From Mactromeris polynyma (lineage: Eukaryota; Mollusca; Bivalvia; Venerida; Mactridae), in assembly GCA_032209605.1 (NCBI GenBank), contig JASFXZ010000032.1:6449722-6513721 (forward strand): 64,000 nucleotides of DNA, read 5' to 3'. The position numbers and the translations under genes were made by a program. The notes beneath the pieces are model-generated. The model was not told the DNA's origin. It worked only from the letters and a program-made list of their open reading frames with translations, and searched no databases. This document shows positions 48,456-60,138 of the stretch, piece after piece (position 1 is the stretch's first letter; each line of letters starts with the position of its first letter).

Positions 48456-49649
48456 ATTATAATGTAATTATTGTAACTTAGATAGGATAGGAAATGAATA
48501 TCACTTTCTTCTAATTTGTCCAAAATACAGAATTCCAAGTCAATACTTAAAATGTTATTATTACACCTGGCCAAACAAACAAAAATTTACGAATCTTATG
48601 TGCAGAATTCCAAAAAACTGCATGTAATCTTGCGATTTATTTTTACTTTGCCAATTTATGTAGAAATCAAAACAATGTATGAAAATGATGTAAAATTTGT
48701 GATGCTCTTTGAAAATTCATGTATTTCTTCTACATTGTAATTGTAAAGTACTTTTGACTTGTGTTTGCTATTAACACTGTAACATGTTTTATGCAATAAC
48801 TGATATTGTATTGTATGATGATTCACATTCAAACTTAGTCCAAACTGACTTCAAAAGTGTATATTTCCCTTTTAATAAATATCCAAACTTAAAACACCAA
48901 CAGTTTGCCTAAATGGTTATACAGGAAAGCACATCACAACACAAGTCTGAACATTTCACTGCCTAGACAACATTATGTCTTAGTTAATTCAAATCAGTCC
49001 GAAAATTGGCCGACAAGGAAACGAATATGGTCCAAGACACCGAGCAATCCGAGAGATTGTTTATCGATTACCACAAACACAGAGACAAGAAGATTCCTTG
49101 TTGTTGTTTTATTGGGTTTTGCACACATGGTAAGGCGACCAATCAATTAATTATTTATATAAATACCAACTTAATAAGATATTGGAAAACAAAGATGTAA
49201 CGCAAGTCAGAGAAAACAACTGTCGATTCTGATCATTATACCGTCTGCAGGTAAAATCTTTAATTAAATAATATTTCTTTTATCATTGTTGTACTGAAAT
49301 TAACTTTGCATGTGCATATGTCATAATCAATACTGTTCTCAATGATTCACATAAGTCATCCACAAATCCAGAGGGGGATTAGGGGGTTGTACCCCTGAGA
49401 TTTTCATAAATAGGGTTGTTTATATCACATTCTAGATCAAGAGGGGATCTCAACCAGGAGCTGAACTCCCTGACGTAAATGGCTGGACCAGCACATGTAA
49501 GTTATATTTATAATATATTCATTTTGACCCTTTTTGTTAATGCACACTAAGCAAATTCTGATATAAAAGAAATGTGCCATACTGTTTTAACATTTCAATT
49601 TATTTTAAGTTGTATTTAACTTTATCTAATCTAGATAGATTTATTGCAG

Positions 49650-50059
49650 TTAAAAGGTAGATAGCCATATTTTTATGAAAATAAGCTAAGTAAGGATTTC
49701 AAGACAATGGCATGTTAATGCCTTCATACAAACGATCTTTAAGTCACAGCATTATCATTTTCTTTAAAAGTTTCTGAAACTGCAAACCACGAGTCAGATA
49801 GAGGTATTTCCTATGCTAGCGCTAACTCGGCACGTAGGTCAGGATAGAGGTATTTCCTATGCTAGCGCTAACTCGGCACGTAGGTCAGGATAGAACATAC
49901 CTGTATCACACTAGTGTATGTGGGGTTTTGTGAAGCATGTAAGAAATGAAACAATGCAGTGTTGTGGTGAACATAAGTAGGAAGGCATTCACCATCGATT
50001 TGCTCATGTTTACAACCAAGTAAATTTTGACAACAACAATCAAGACTATCTTCCTTTAA
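49650..50059. mobile_element. piggyBac-like TTAA MITE, copy D
   Basis: It starts TTAA then AAGGTAGATAGCC and ends GACTATCTTCCT then TTAA. It contains a 49-bp internal duplication at about 49803-49900 (units with ATGCTAGCGCTAACTCGGCA), which makes it longer (410 bp) than its relatives. Confidence 0.7.
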
Positions 50060-50172
50060 AATGTATAAAATACAAGAACTGAAACTAATAAGAATACATA
50101 CATTAAAGGTATGTGGGTAAAATTGAAATGGAGCTGGGAAAGGCAAGTAATAACAAGATGGATACAAATGGA

Positions 50173-50371
50173 AACAAGAGATGTTTGTAAAACATTATGC
50201 CCCCTGTGACCTTGACCTCTGCTACCCAAGGTGAATGTGTGGACGAAGTTTGAGGATGATAGGTCAAGGGGTTCTTGAATTATTGATCCGAAACGAAAAG
50301 GTTACGGACCGACATGTGCAAACCAATATGCCCTCAGTCTAACTCTCTTCTTCTTCGGGGGCATAACTAAT
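50173..50371. mobile_element. ACAAGAGATGTTTGTAAAAC repeat, second copy
   Basis: It has the same ends as the 42266 copy (AACAAGAGATGTTTGTAAAA; GGGGGCATAACTAATT), but internal segments are deleted, including the CAACGGACGG region. Confidence 0.65.
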
Positions 50372-50657
50372 TCACTATAAAAAAAACTTTCGTCATTTTC
50401 TTCTCATTGTTCGGCTTTCTCCAATTCACAATGCTTTGGAAAAGAAATGGGTGATAAATTTGTTTATCTTTGTCAACCTCGATGTTTCACAAGTATTGAT
50501 ATTAATTCAAATTCCTATCACTAAAGCTCCAAAAGGTTTGGATTTTAAGTTTTTGAAGAAACTACTTGATAACTACCTGAATTAGTGACTACAGTCAGTT
50601 TCTTTTTACAACCTTATTTTATATACATCCTGTTGTATCCAGTGTTTGCCAGATACC

Positions 50658-50766
50658 CAGGAGATTGTCTCAAGTTCTCTCCCTTTATTTCTTCCAGAGT
50701 TCTCTCCCTTTATCCCTTTTATACCGGTAGTATGTAGAAGGGAAGAGAACTCATGACAATCTCCTG
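50658..50766. mobile_element. Foldback MITE, CAGGAGATTGTC family, copy 3
   Basis: Ends CAGGAGATTGTCTCAAGTTC and GAACTCATGACAATCTCCTG are inverted repeats. The left arm carries a duplicated AGTTCTCTCCCTTTAT. Length is 109 bp. Confidence 0.75.
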
Positions 50767-51627
50767 AAGCAAAATATGCCCGACATATCCATGAATCTGG
50801 TAAAACTTTGCCAATGTTACAATAAACAAAAAAAGATTATTTTTTTCGGTCTGTTATATGACTTGATACATCACTAGAACATGTGAGATATATATCACTG
50901 TTTATCAGCATTTGGTAGAAACTTATCACTTTCAAGTTGAAATTCTAATCAATAATCTTGTAAATTACATTATTAAACACTCAACAAGATAAAAAGCATT
51001 TCTCTATTTTGTATCACTTCCTAGATAAAATCCACTTTACTGCCACATACAGTTTAATTTCAACACAGTGACATTTTAAATTGCTGTTCACTAACAAGTG
51101 AGTAGCATCATACATGTACATTATGATGAGGCAACATGATGCAAGTATCTTAGCCCTTCAGGTCCCTTACAGTTGGTCTCCCTTTTTTAATAATGCCCTA
51201 AGTCTTATTTACTTTGTCTTCCCTTATGTGTTAGCCAGGTCATAGTAGTTCAAATAAATACATATAGATAGAACACATAAATGGTTTCTCTAATCCCATA
51301 CTCAAACTTGAAATCCTAAGTATATTATCTCTGTTGATTTAGCCATAGTGATCAATCCTGTGATGAAAAAATCTATTCAAATTTATAATGATGTGAGTCT
51401 ATCAGCTTCTTCACTTATATGCAACTTCTCTAGTTTTGCCTTCACTCCGAGATATACAATGTAACATGTTCTGTAAAAGTACTGTCCTTCAAGTCAAGTG
51501 AAGTAAACTTTATTTAGAAGTCAGTTTTTTATAACATACTGAGCTTTTGTCCCGACTAGTTATCGGAGGTTATAATATATTGAGTTACGTTCTAACACTT
51601 TTTCTGCCTTCATTTATTTACAAAATA

Positions 51628-51806
51628 CAGTAAAACCTCAACAATAAGACCACCCTAGGGATCCCTGAAAACTGGTATTGTTATTGAGGTGGTCTTAATA
51701 CAGAGGTTGAATAAAAAGCAAAACAGTGAAAATGGACTTGAAAATTGTGTTTTTAATTTTGAGGTGGTCTTATTATTGAGGTGGTCTTTATGAGAGGTTT
51801 GACAGT
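51628..51806. mobile_element. Pogo-like MITE, family I, reverse orientation
   Basis: The left end is CAGTAAAACCTCAACAATAA. The family's internal block appears reversed (AAAACAGTGAAAATGGACTT). The right end, GAGAGGTTTGACAGTA, is degenerate. Confidence 0.6.
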
Positions 51807-51965
51807 AACATTAGAATAGTAAAATTTAAAGCCAATATTTCTTTTAACTCTGAAACTGTTGTATTGTTTATTTCTAGGTCAGCAGAGCATACAGATTGGA
51901 AACTGGAAACAAACATCAAAGTTGAAATGCAACATACTGAGTTATCAGTATAGCATGTCAGAGGG

Positions 51966-52056
51966 AGGTTTGATGGTCTAAGGGTAGAGAGCTAGATTCC
52001 TGATCCAAAGGATAAGGGTTTGAATCCCATACTGGGCAAGATTCACACATGGTCCT
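51966..52056 (+). repeat. tRNA-like SINE unit, different tRNA type
   Basis: The plus strand has TGGTCTAAGGGTAGAGAGCT (A-box region) and, about 40 bases on, AAGGGTTTGAATCCCATACT (B box). The acceptor arms do not pair cleanly, so it is not called a tRNA gene. Confidence 0.5.
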
Positions 52057-52187
52057 CTAAATCCCTAAATTAGAGGCTAGGACTGGTTAGTAACTCAGGA
52101 AGTAGTCATCAAATGAATATGTAGTAATTATAACTGGTTCACAAACCATATTAAATAAATAAATTTCAATGAATATGAAAATAATGA

Positions 52188-52312
52188 AGTAAATCAAGGG
52201 GGAAAAGTGCGCCTGATGTGGGACTCGAACTCACGACCCCCTAAATACTAGTACTGGGCTCTACTGACTGAGCTAACCAGGCGGTCTCTAACCCCACACC
52301 ACTTCACACCTC
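52188..52312 (-). repeat. tRNA-derived SINE-like unit, copy 2
   Basis: The minus strand has GGTTAGCTCAGTCAGTAGAG and GTGAGTTCGAGTCCCACATC, good A and B boxes at tRNA spacing. The plus strand begins AAGTAAATCAAGGGGGAAAA and ends ACCCCACACCA, borders shared with copies 1 and 3. Confidence 0.65.
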
Positions 52313-52369
52313 CCTCTTCAGGCATTTGAGGCTCAACCACCATGGGCTGTCAAACACCGCTGCCAACAT

Positions 52370-52492
52370 TAAAGTAAATCAAGGGGAAAAAGTTTGCCCG
52401 ATGCTGGGCTCGATTCCACAACCCCCTATCCACTAGTACAACACTCTACCACCTGAGCTAACCGTGCGGCCGTCTTACCCCACACCACGACT
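52370..52492 (-). repeat. tRNA-derived SINE-like unit, copy 3
   Basis: It lies about 60 bp from copy 2 in the same orientation. The minus strand has GGTTAGCTCAGGTGGTAGAG; the B box is altered to GGAATCGAGCCC. It shares the AAAGTAAATCAAGGGGAAAA and CCCCACACCA borders. Confidence 0.6.
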
Positions 52493-53762
52493 AATATTAC
52501 TGATGTAATGTAATTTGGAACATAACATTAATGAACATATTATAATGCTTCTAGAAACGTCCAAGTAATTGGATTATCCAGCAGTCTTAGACGAGGTCCA
52601 TTCAACTGACATGTTTTCTGTCACTCCTTTCTTACTTAATTTCCTAGAAGCAGACCAAATTCTTTTTTTTTGTAGTAAAGTTCAAAGTAAATCCAACATT
52701 AGGATGCATATGTTCAAATACATGCTTAACATATACACAAAGCTAGCGCTAGTATTTTGCAAGTGAGGCCAGTTTTATTCAGGCTTAAATTAGGGAATAG
52801 GACAAGCCAATAAATTAATATTAGGAGCAATGGATCAGAAAAATATGCATGCCTTATGTGGCCCAAGAGTGCTACTGGAAGTGTCAGATTAAACCACAGG
52901 TACTTGAAACAAACTATTTTAATGTTCTATATGGCCAGTTTACAATACATTAAAGTAGTTTTTTTGCAAGTACCTGTGGATAAAACTAATGTATCCACTG
53001 AACTAGCTCGTAACTTAGCTAAGTAAGTCAGCATTACTTCTGCAGTTATAATATGAACGTAACATCACAGCTTTATACTGTGGTGAATTTAAAACAAGTA
53101 TTGAGAACTTGATCTGCGACGACACATTAAAATTAAAGCACCGGCATTACTGCATCATAATGTTGACAGACGAGCGACACAGAAGATTCAGAAACAGACA
53201 GCGGGAAGCTGGTTTATTACTTAAGCAATAAATAGAATAGAATTTCAAAGCATCGCATATCATCTTAAACACTTACATGGTTGTTTTGTTGCTCACAGTT
53301 TACATTAAAATTGCGTTACTCTGTGCTGTCAAAGTTTGTTTACAATTAGTTACCAGCCCTGACTTGACTGACTACTAAATTTAACTCCAAAAGAAGAGCG
53401 TGGAGGGAGTAGTTTTCGTCCTATTTACTTTCGTACTTAAAGTTTAATTGCCATATTAAATACATTAATTATTTTAATGTTCGGTATGTTTAGTATTTTT
53501 AAGCGTTTATATCATTTCTTATTTTACATTTTTACAAAAGAACAGTGACATATGATTGCGATTTCGGATAGTGACAGGTTTACAATAAGTGGCATAAAAA
53601 ATAGTAGTAATGCAGGTAGTATCGATAAGCCTTATAAAAGTCGGACGAAATATGAGTAAATTCATGACAGCAGGACATGACATGGTCACATAAAAACTTA
53701 TACATATCAATGCCACAGGTTACACAGAGCAGCTACAATTAGACAGCTTAAAACACTGAACA

Positions 53763-55520
53763 GTGCTCACACACGGAACACAACTCACCAGGCGATACTA
53801 CTCACCAACGGAACACTACTCACCAGGCGATACTACTCACCCAAGGGACACTACTCACCAGGCGATACTACTCACCAACGGAACACAACTCACCAGGCGA
53901 TACTACTCACCAACGGGACACAACTCACCAGGCGATACTACTCACCAACGGGACACTACTCACCAGGCGATACTACTCACCAACGGAACACAACTCACCA
54001 GGCGATACTACTCACCAACGGAACACAACTCACCAGGCGATACTACTCACCAACGGAACACAACTCACCAGGCGATACTACTCACCCACGGAACACAACT
54101 CACCAGGCGATACTACTCACCAACGGGACACAACTCACCAGGCGATACTACTCACCAACGGAACACAACTCACCAGGCGATACTAATTACCAACGGAACA
54201 CAACTCACCAGGGGATACTACTCACCAACGGGACACAACTCACCAGGCGATACTACTCACCAACGGGACACTACTCACCAGGCGATACTACTCACCAACG
54301 GAACACAACTAACCAGGCGATACTACTCACCAACGGAACACAACTCACCAGGCGATACTACTCACCAACGGAACACAACTCACCAGGCGATACTACTCAC
54401 CAACGGAACACAACTCACCAGGCGATACTACTCACCAACGGGACACTACTCACCAGGCGATACTACTCACCAACGGAACACAACTCACCAGGCGATACTA
54501 CTCACCAACGGAACACAACTCACCAGGCGATACTACTCACCAACGGGACACTACTCACCAGGCGATACTACTCACCGACGGAACACTACTCACCAGGCGA
54601 TACTACTCACCCAAGGGACACTACTCACTAGCCGATACAACTCACCAGGCGATACTACTCACCAACGGGACACTACTCACCAGGCGATACTACTCACCAA
54701 CGGAACACTACTCACCAGGCGATACTACTCACCCAAGGGACACTACTCACTAGCCGATACTACTCACCCAAGGGACACTACTCACTAGCCGATACAACTC
54801 ACCCACGGGACACTACTCACTAGCCGATACAACTCACCCACGGGACACTACTCACTAGCCGATACAACTCACCCACGGGACACTACTCACTAGCCGATAC
54901 TACTCACCCAAGGGACACTACTCACTAGCCGATACTACTCACCCAAGGGACACTACTCACCAGGCGATACTACTCACCCACGGAACACTACTCACCAGCC
55001 GATACTACTCACCCAAGGGACACTACTCACCAGCCGATACTACTCACCCAAGGGACACTACTCACTAGCCGATACTACTCACCCAAGGGACACTACTCAC
55101 CAGGCGATACTACTCACCCACGGAACACTACTCACCAGGCGATACTACTCACCCACGGGAAACTACTCACCAGGCGATACTACTCACCCACGGGAAACTA
55201 CTCACCAGGCGATACTACTCACCCACGGAACACTACTCACCAGGCGATACTACTCACCCAAGGGACACTACTCACCAGGCGATACTACTCACCCACGGAA
55301 CACTACTCACCAGGCGATACTACTCACCCACGGGAAACTACTCACCAGGCGATACTACTCACCCAAGGGACACTACTCACTAGCCGATACTACTCACCCA
55401 AGGGACACTACTCACTAGCCGATACTACTCACCCAAGAGACACTACTCACTAGCCGATACAACTCACCCACGGGACACTACTCACCAGCCGATAAAACTC
55501 ACACACTGAACACTACTCAC
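53763..55520 (+). repeat. 35-bp minisatellite, about 50 copies
   Basis: The unit runs GATACTACTCACCAACGGAA then CACAACTCACCAGGC, itself made of related ACTACTCACC/ACAACTCACC halves. Variants (CCAAGGGACA, TAGCCGATAC) form separate sub-blocks toward the right. A 341-codon open frame at 53763-54788 exists only because the unit lacks stops in all three frames. It is not a gene. Confidence 0.93.
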
Positions 55521-55890
55521 AAACTGAAACTACTCACGCACTGAACACTACTCATCCACTTCTCACCAGCTGAAAGCTACTCACCCACTGAACACTACTC
55601 ACCCACTGAAAACTAGGCCTACTCATCAGCTGAACACTAATCACCCACTGAAAACTACTCATCAGCTGAACACTACTCACTCACTGACAACTACTCATCA
55701 GCTGAACACTACTCACCCACTGACAACTACTCATCAGCTGAACACTAATCACCCACTGAAAACTACTCATCAGCTGAACACTAATCACCCACTGAAAACT
55801 ACTCATCAGCTGAAAACTACTCACAAGCTGAACACTACTCACCCACTGAAAACTACTCATCAGCTGAAAACTACTCACAAGCTGACAAGT
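55521..55890 (+). repeat. 36-bp minisatellite related to the 35-bp array
   Basis: Units such as TCAGCTGAACACTACTCACC then CACTGAAAACTACTCA continue directly from the 35-bp array with the same ACTACTCA core. About ten copies. The minus-strand frame reads a Ser/Gln/Val pattern (SSFQLMSSFQW), which is periodic and not taken as coding. Confidence 0.85.
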
Positions 55891-56090
55891 TCTTATAGAC
55901 ACTCTGAATTTCCAAAATATTTGTATGATAACCACATTTATAAATGCGTTTTGAATATTTCGTCGTAGAAACTTGCAGAGTCGGAAATGAACTTCTTCAG
56001 AGCGAGGAAGCTTAAATGTGACCTGTCGGCAATTTATTGCAGTAAACAAATTACTTAAAATGAAAAAAAACCTCATATTTTAATACTTAC

Positions 56091-56155
56091 ATTGATGCAA
56101 TCTTCACAGTTGTATCAATATCCGCATCTCTCGTGCTAACGATCCTTGACGTCAT
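56091..56155 (-). CDS. Candidate alternative first coding exon of CIBAR-B
   Basis: On the minus strand an ATG at 56155-56153 opens 21 codons plus two bases (MTSRIVSTRDADIDTTVKIA, then S and AT) and ends at an excellent donor, AT|GTAAGT. Phase 2 is exactly what the exon at 47310-47195 requires, so a short isoform reading [12 protein letters not shown] in frame is possible. This would skip the charged N-terminal exon. It could equally be an upstream untranslated exon or belong to another transcript. No transcript evidence is available here. Confidence 0.35.
56147..56154. promoter_or_regulatory. Perfect CRE palindrome overlapping the candidate ATG
   Basis: TGACGTCA, the CREB/ATF consensus, lies at 56147-56154, with an E-box-like CACGTG about 10 bases farther upstream on the minus strand (56162-56167). 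Their position at the start of the candidate first exon suggests promoter-proximal sequence, but single motifs occur by chance. Confidence 0.3.
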
Positions 56156-57398
56156 AATGCACACGTGCTGGCGAAATCAGTGTCAGACGACACAGTCTAT
56201 AGTAATAACCACGTTCACTGGCTGTTATTATTGAACGATTAATTTCTTATTCGTGCGGGTATATTATAATTCCATATTTATTCTAAACTTATAGAAATAG
56301 TAAAACGAATCGTTACTTCACTGTATCGTCCCAATGTTAAACATTTATACAACATACATAGTCCACAGTTTAGAACTATTAACCATATTGTAAAGCCTGG
56401 CAAAGACTTTAAAGTCTTGAGCGTTTTATCTAAAAACAAACACCGGCTTGTTTTTGTAGCTTTCAGTGAAACATAAATACTGCTCCGCTGTTTTCATTGA
56501 TACACTGTAAAACCTATTAAGTAAACTTAAGACGTTTTATAATCTACAAACCGTATTTCACCGTCTACAAACGTTTACACTCAATGGAGTTTATAGTCAC
56601 CTCTTCCTTCGTAAAATTAGACTGTGCCATTGTCCACACGTATGCGCTGTCGTAATATACTCAATACGTTTAAAAACGCACCATTTTTACCTACCATAGA
56701 TAGATAGATTTATTTCAACATAAAATGTACAATTTACCAGGCAATATAAAATTAAGACATATATTAGTAACCACAATATATGTAAGCATCAATAAAGCCA
56801 TATCAATCAACATTATATGTTACGGATAACAAAGAGTTCAAGTAAAAACTCTTATTTCCATTGTGGTCCTTAATATATATAGTATTGTGTGACATAGGAA
56901 GAATTTTAAGCTATATATAAAGTTATCACAGTGAGTTTATCATACTTCATTTAATTTAATTTTTATTAATTTTGAAACTCATTTTTTATTCAAATACTTG
57001 TCGAGTGTAATGACATTTAGCAAACATGTTGCGTACACATGCAATAATATCGTATCAAATTCTGTTCATGTAACTTGCAGTCAGTCAATGAAATTTAGAA
57101 ATCCAACACCACATGTGCGTTATTAAATGTACTAAGTATATATTACAAGTATGTCTATGGATGTATATGTATGATAACTTATTGAACAATACACTATGCA
57201 TTGTTTTAACTCTACCACCAAAATACGGGTGTCTGCAGAACTTAATTGTAAACAATCAATCAATGTTTCGAATCAACTGATTCACGGTTTTGGATTATAT
57301 AAAAATGTCAGCAAATATGAAATACGATAGGTACGGATGCGTTCAGATTATTGTCTTAGCTCGCAAATCGGCATATGGGTATTTCTTGCACTAATATA

Positions 57399-57578
57399 CA
57401 GTAAGACCTCGATGAAAGGCCACCTCAATAATAGAACCACCTCAAAATTAAGAACACAATTTTCAAGTCCATTTTCAATATTTTTGCTCAATATTACCTC
57501 AATATTAACACCACCTCAGTAATAAGACCATTTTTCGAGGGTCCCAATGGTGGTCGCATTATTGGGTTTTCAATACTG
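57399..57578 (+). mobile_element. Pogo-like MITE, family I
   Basis: It starts CAGTAAGACCTCGATGAAAG and ends TTGGGTTTTCAATACTG, with TA on both sides. It contains AAGAACACAATTTTCAAGTC. Length is 180 bp. Confidence 0.65.
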
Positions 57579-57957
57579 TATATAGATGTTATATTTAAGT
57601 ATGTTATGTGTGTATGTAACATAACTATATAATGAAAATAAGCAGGATTCGCACTTTTGTTGAATTTAATATGTAGTGATCAATATGACTGAAATACAGT
57701 ATGTGACTATCAAATCGGCATGTATTTAAACATGATCATTATACAAGAGAGACAACTCTAGAAACATTGATTTGAATAGTTAACAAATACTAAAACAATC
57801 ACTTAGTGACTTTGTGTAGCAACGATAGAGACGCAACATTATTTCACATCCGGGTTACGGTTTAATAGTGTTATCATACCTGCAGAATATTGTAGGGCTC
57901 TAAAGTAAGGACTCATCTAAGTCCCTTTAAAAGACCTTCGTTATGTAGTATTAGAAT

Positions 57958-58145
57958 GGCAGAAATTTCTCTTGCAATCATGTTATATTTTAGAATTTTT
58001 GTGAAGAGGTATGTATTTTTGGCAGGAATTTCTCTTGCAATCATGTTATATTTTAGAATTTTGGTGAAGAGGTATATGTATTTTTGGCAGAAATTTCTCT
58101 TGCAATCGTGTTAAATTTTGGTGATGAGATATGTATTGTTTGGCA
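57958..58145 (+). repeat. Tandem repeat, three units of about 63-65 bp
   Basis: GGCAGAAATTTCTCTTGCAA-like starts occur at 57958, 58021 and 58086, each followed by a TTAAATTTT/TATATTTTAG segment and GGTATGTATTTTT. The third unit is shortened. Confidence 0.8.
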
Positions 58146-58187
58146 TGTATCACTGTCTCTTTAACAGCACTTGTTTCAGTCAAATAA

Positions 58188-58340
58188 TTATTGGGAATGC
58201 TGATCAAACAAGATCTTGAAGTGTTCGACATCTTTGACTTGGACAACGTTCTGCGACAGCTGATTCCACATATTACATTTATTAATTACACAGGAAGAAA
58301 ACCGATGTAGGATGAACGTGGTTACGTGCCTTCGTTTCTC
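58188..58340 (-). mobile_element. C-terminal tail of a second non-LTR retrotransposon
   Basis: The minus-strand translation contains HRFSSCVINKCNMWNQLSQN then VVQVKDVEHFKILFDQHSQ and a TAA at 58188-58190. This fits the LINE tail pattern (RF...V...WN.L...VV....V..FK..LD). The frame breaks just upstream, so it is a dead fragment. Confidence 0.55.
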
Positions 58341-59967
58341 AATCTTGAATTTTTGATGAATCTGACATCAAAAGCGGAAAAATCTTACAGGAGGATACAC
58401 ATTTATTTTACATGATGTCTACATCAGATTCCAGCACATACAACGTAGTTTATCTAAATGAAGCGATATTCAAACCCTGTCTAGTTTTCATACCCAATAA
58501 ATGACAAACAATTTCCTAAGTTTCAAAATACTTTATTGACAATTATCTCAACAAGTTGAAAATGATGTGACAAAAATGACTAATGGTCAATTTATATACA
58601 AAATGGCTTGTCCAGCATGAACTGGTTCTACAACAAACATCAAAAAGTTCCAGAATATCCATACATATGAATGATCTGCAATTTGGTACAAAAACAGTCT
58701 ACTTTCTGTAACAACCATGACATTTCGATGTACAAGGGCTGTCCAAATATATCATAGGCAAAGCTTATACATTTACAATGCAATATAACGAACAAGATCA
58801 TGTGACCAGATTAACACTATATAGTAAAACATCACTTATAGACCAACTCAAATTTAAGAACACAAGTAAGACTCTTAAGCATTTAAGCTATTTTTGGGAC
58901 AGCCCTTATATTACTATCATATCTGCTTTGGTGAAAGCAAACTGAGATGCATGCTTGACATATCAAACAATAATGAAAATACTGAGTTGGCCACGACTCA
59001 GTGCAGTTCTCAACAATAAGATGTATGGTGATTTTCAAAGTAAAAAAGCACTTTACCTTTGACATTTATACATCATATGGCAATGGTAAAGTTTTGTAGT
59101 AGATTCATGATCATAAACAAATGAGCAAATGTTTGACAAAACAAATAATGATATAAATCAATGCAATATTTACAGGACTGTACATTAAATGAGACTTATA
59201 TACAAGTGAATCCTTCAACAAAGGAACGTTGACTTATATATACAACGTATCCATGACTACCGAGTCCGTATGCATCTTCACGAATAAAAATAATTCAACA
59301 CACAAACTAACAATAAATTATGTTTTCCCTTACTCCTAGCACACACTCAGTCCATAAAAACAACAGAAAAGCATTTGAAAAAGAGACTGGTCTCATAAAC
59401 TCTCTGTCCGTTGAAAGTACTAGCAATACGACACAACTAATGAACACAAGCATTAACTAGTTGAAAACAAATGTCGGGTGTGCCCCCCGCTCCCCCCTTC
59501 ATCTGCTAGTGAACAATCATGATGATGAAATAAGATTAAAAAAATCGTCCACAACGTAAAATAATTCATGTTAAAACTACACCAGCGGAAATTTAATATT
59601 TTCACAGATAACAAAATCATGTTTTTCACCACAATTACTTTCAATTCAAATATAAATCGTACATACGAAAACAAAGTATTTTCTTTGCTTAAAACCGTTA
59701 AATAACAATATTGTGAGCTTAAAAACAAAACAAGGAATGAAACCCATAAGAGTTAGGAGAATTAAATCATTAACTTATCTAAATACCCAAAACTTGAATT
59801 AGTACCAATATATACATTTATAATATAAACAAAATAATAAAGAAATAAGTTCAACGGAAAAATCCCCCAAAAGAAGCAAGTTACTGCCTGATATTCACTA
59901 ACAATGAACATAAACGTAACCAAGAAACAGTTTAGACATTCACATATACACACAATAAACTCAAATA
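58341..59967. other. Non-coding stretch, one partial MITE
   Basis: A fragment of pogo-like family I lies at about 58826-58868 (AGTAAAACATCACTTATAGA). The short open frames here have no motif or splice context. Confidence 0.4.
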
Positions 59968-60138
59968 CAGTCAAACCTCACCCATTCGAATTTGTCCGTT
60001 CTGAAATTTTATTTCGAATAATACATGGTTTCGAATAGACCATTTCAGTTCGACGTGCTTAAGAAGATACATCGAGACCTATTTCGGATAATACAAAGTA
60101 TTGAGATAGAAGAATGTCGAATAAACGAGGTCCGACTG
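59968..60138. mobile_element. Pogo-like MITE, family II, best preserved copy
   Basis: It runs from CAGTCAAACCTCACCCATTC to CGAGGTCCGACTG with TA on each side. The interior has TTTATTTCGAATAATACATG and AAGAAGATACATCGAGACC. At 171 bp it is the reference for the family in this window. Confidence 0.7.

Larger units (their letters stand above)
48456..53762. other. Repeat-rich non-coding region upstream of CIBAR-B exon 1
   Basis: No gene is supported. If the 56091-56155 exon belongs to CIBAR-B, this is its first intron; if not, it is 5' flank. Identified repeats are listed separately. Between them I see only AT-rich sequence. Confidence 0.45.
56156..58187. other. Non-coding region with LINE and MITE remnants
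   Basis: No gene was seen. Near 56695-56720 a GATA repeat (ATAGATAGATAGATTTATTT) resembles the 3' end of a minus-strand LINE. Confidence 0.4.

Noticed and set aside
52188..52312. Functional tRNA gene
   Set aside because: A and B boxes are good, but the flanking borders are shared with other degenerate copies, so a SINE is the better reading.
53763..54788. 341-codon open frame of a 35-residue repeat
   Set aside because: The 35-bp minisatellite has no stop in any frame. There is no start context, splice site or non-repeat coding flank.
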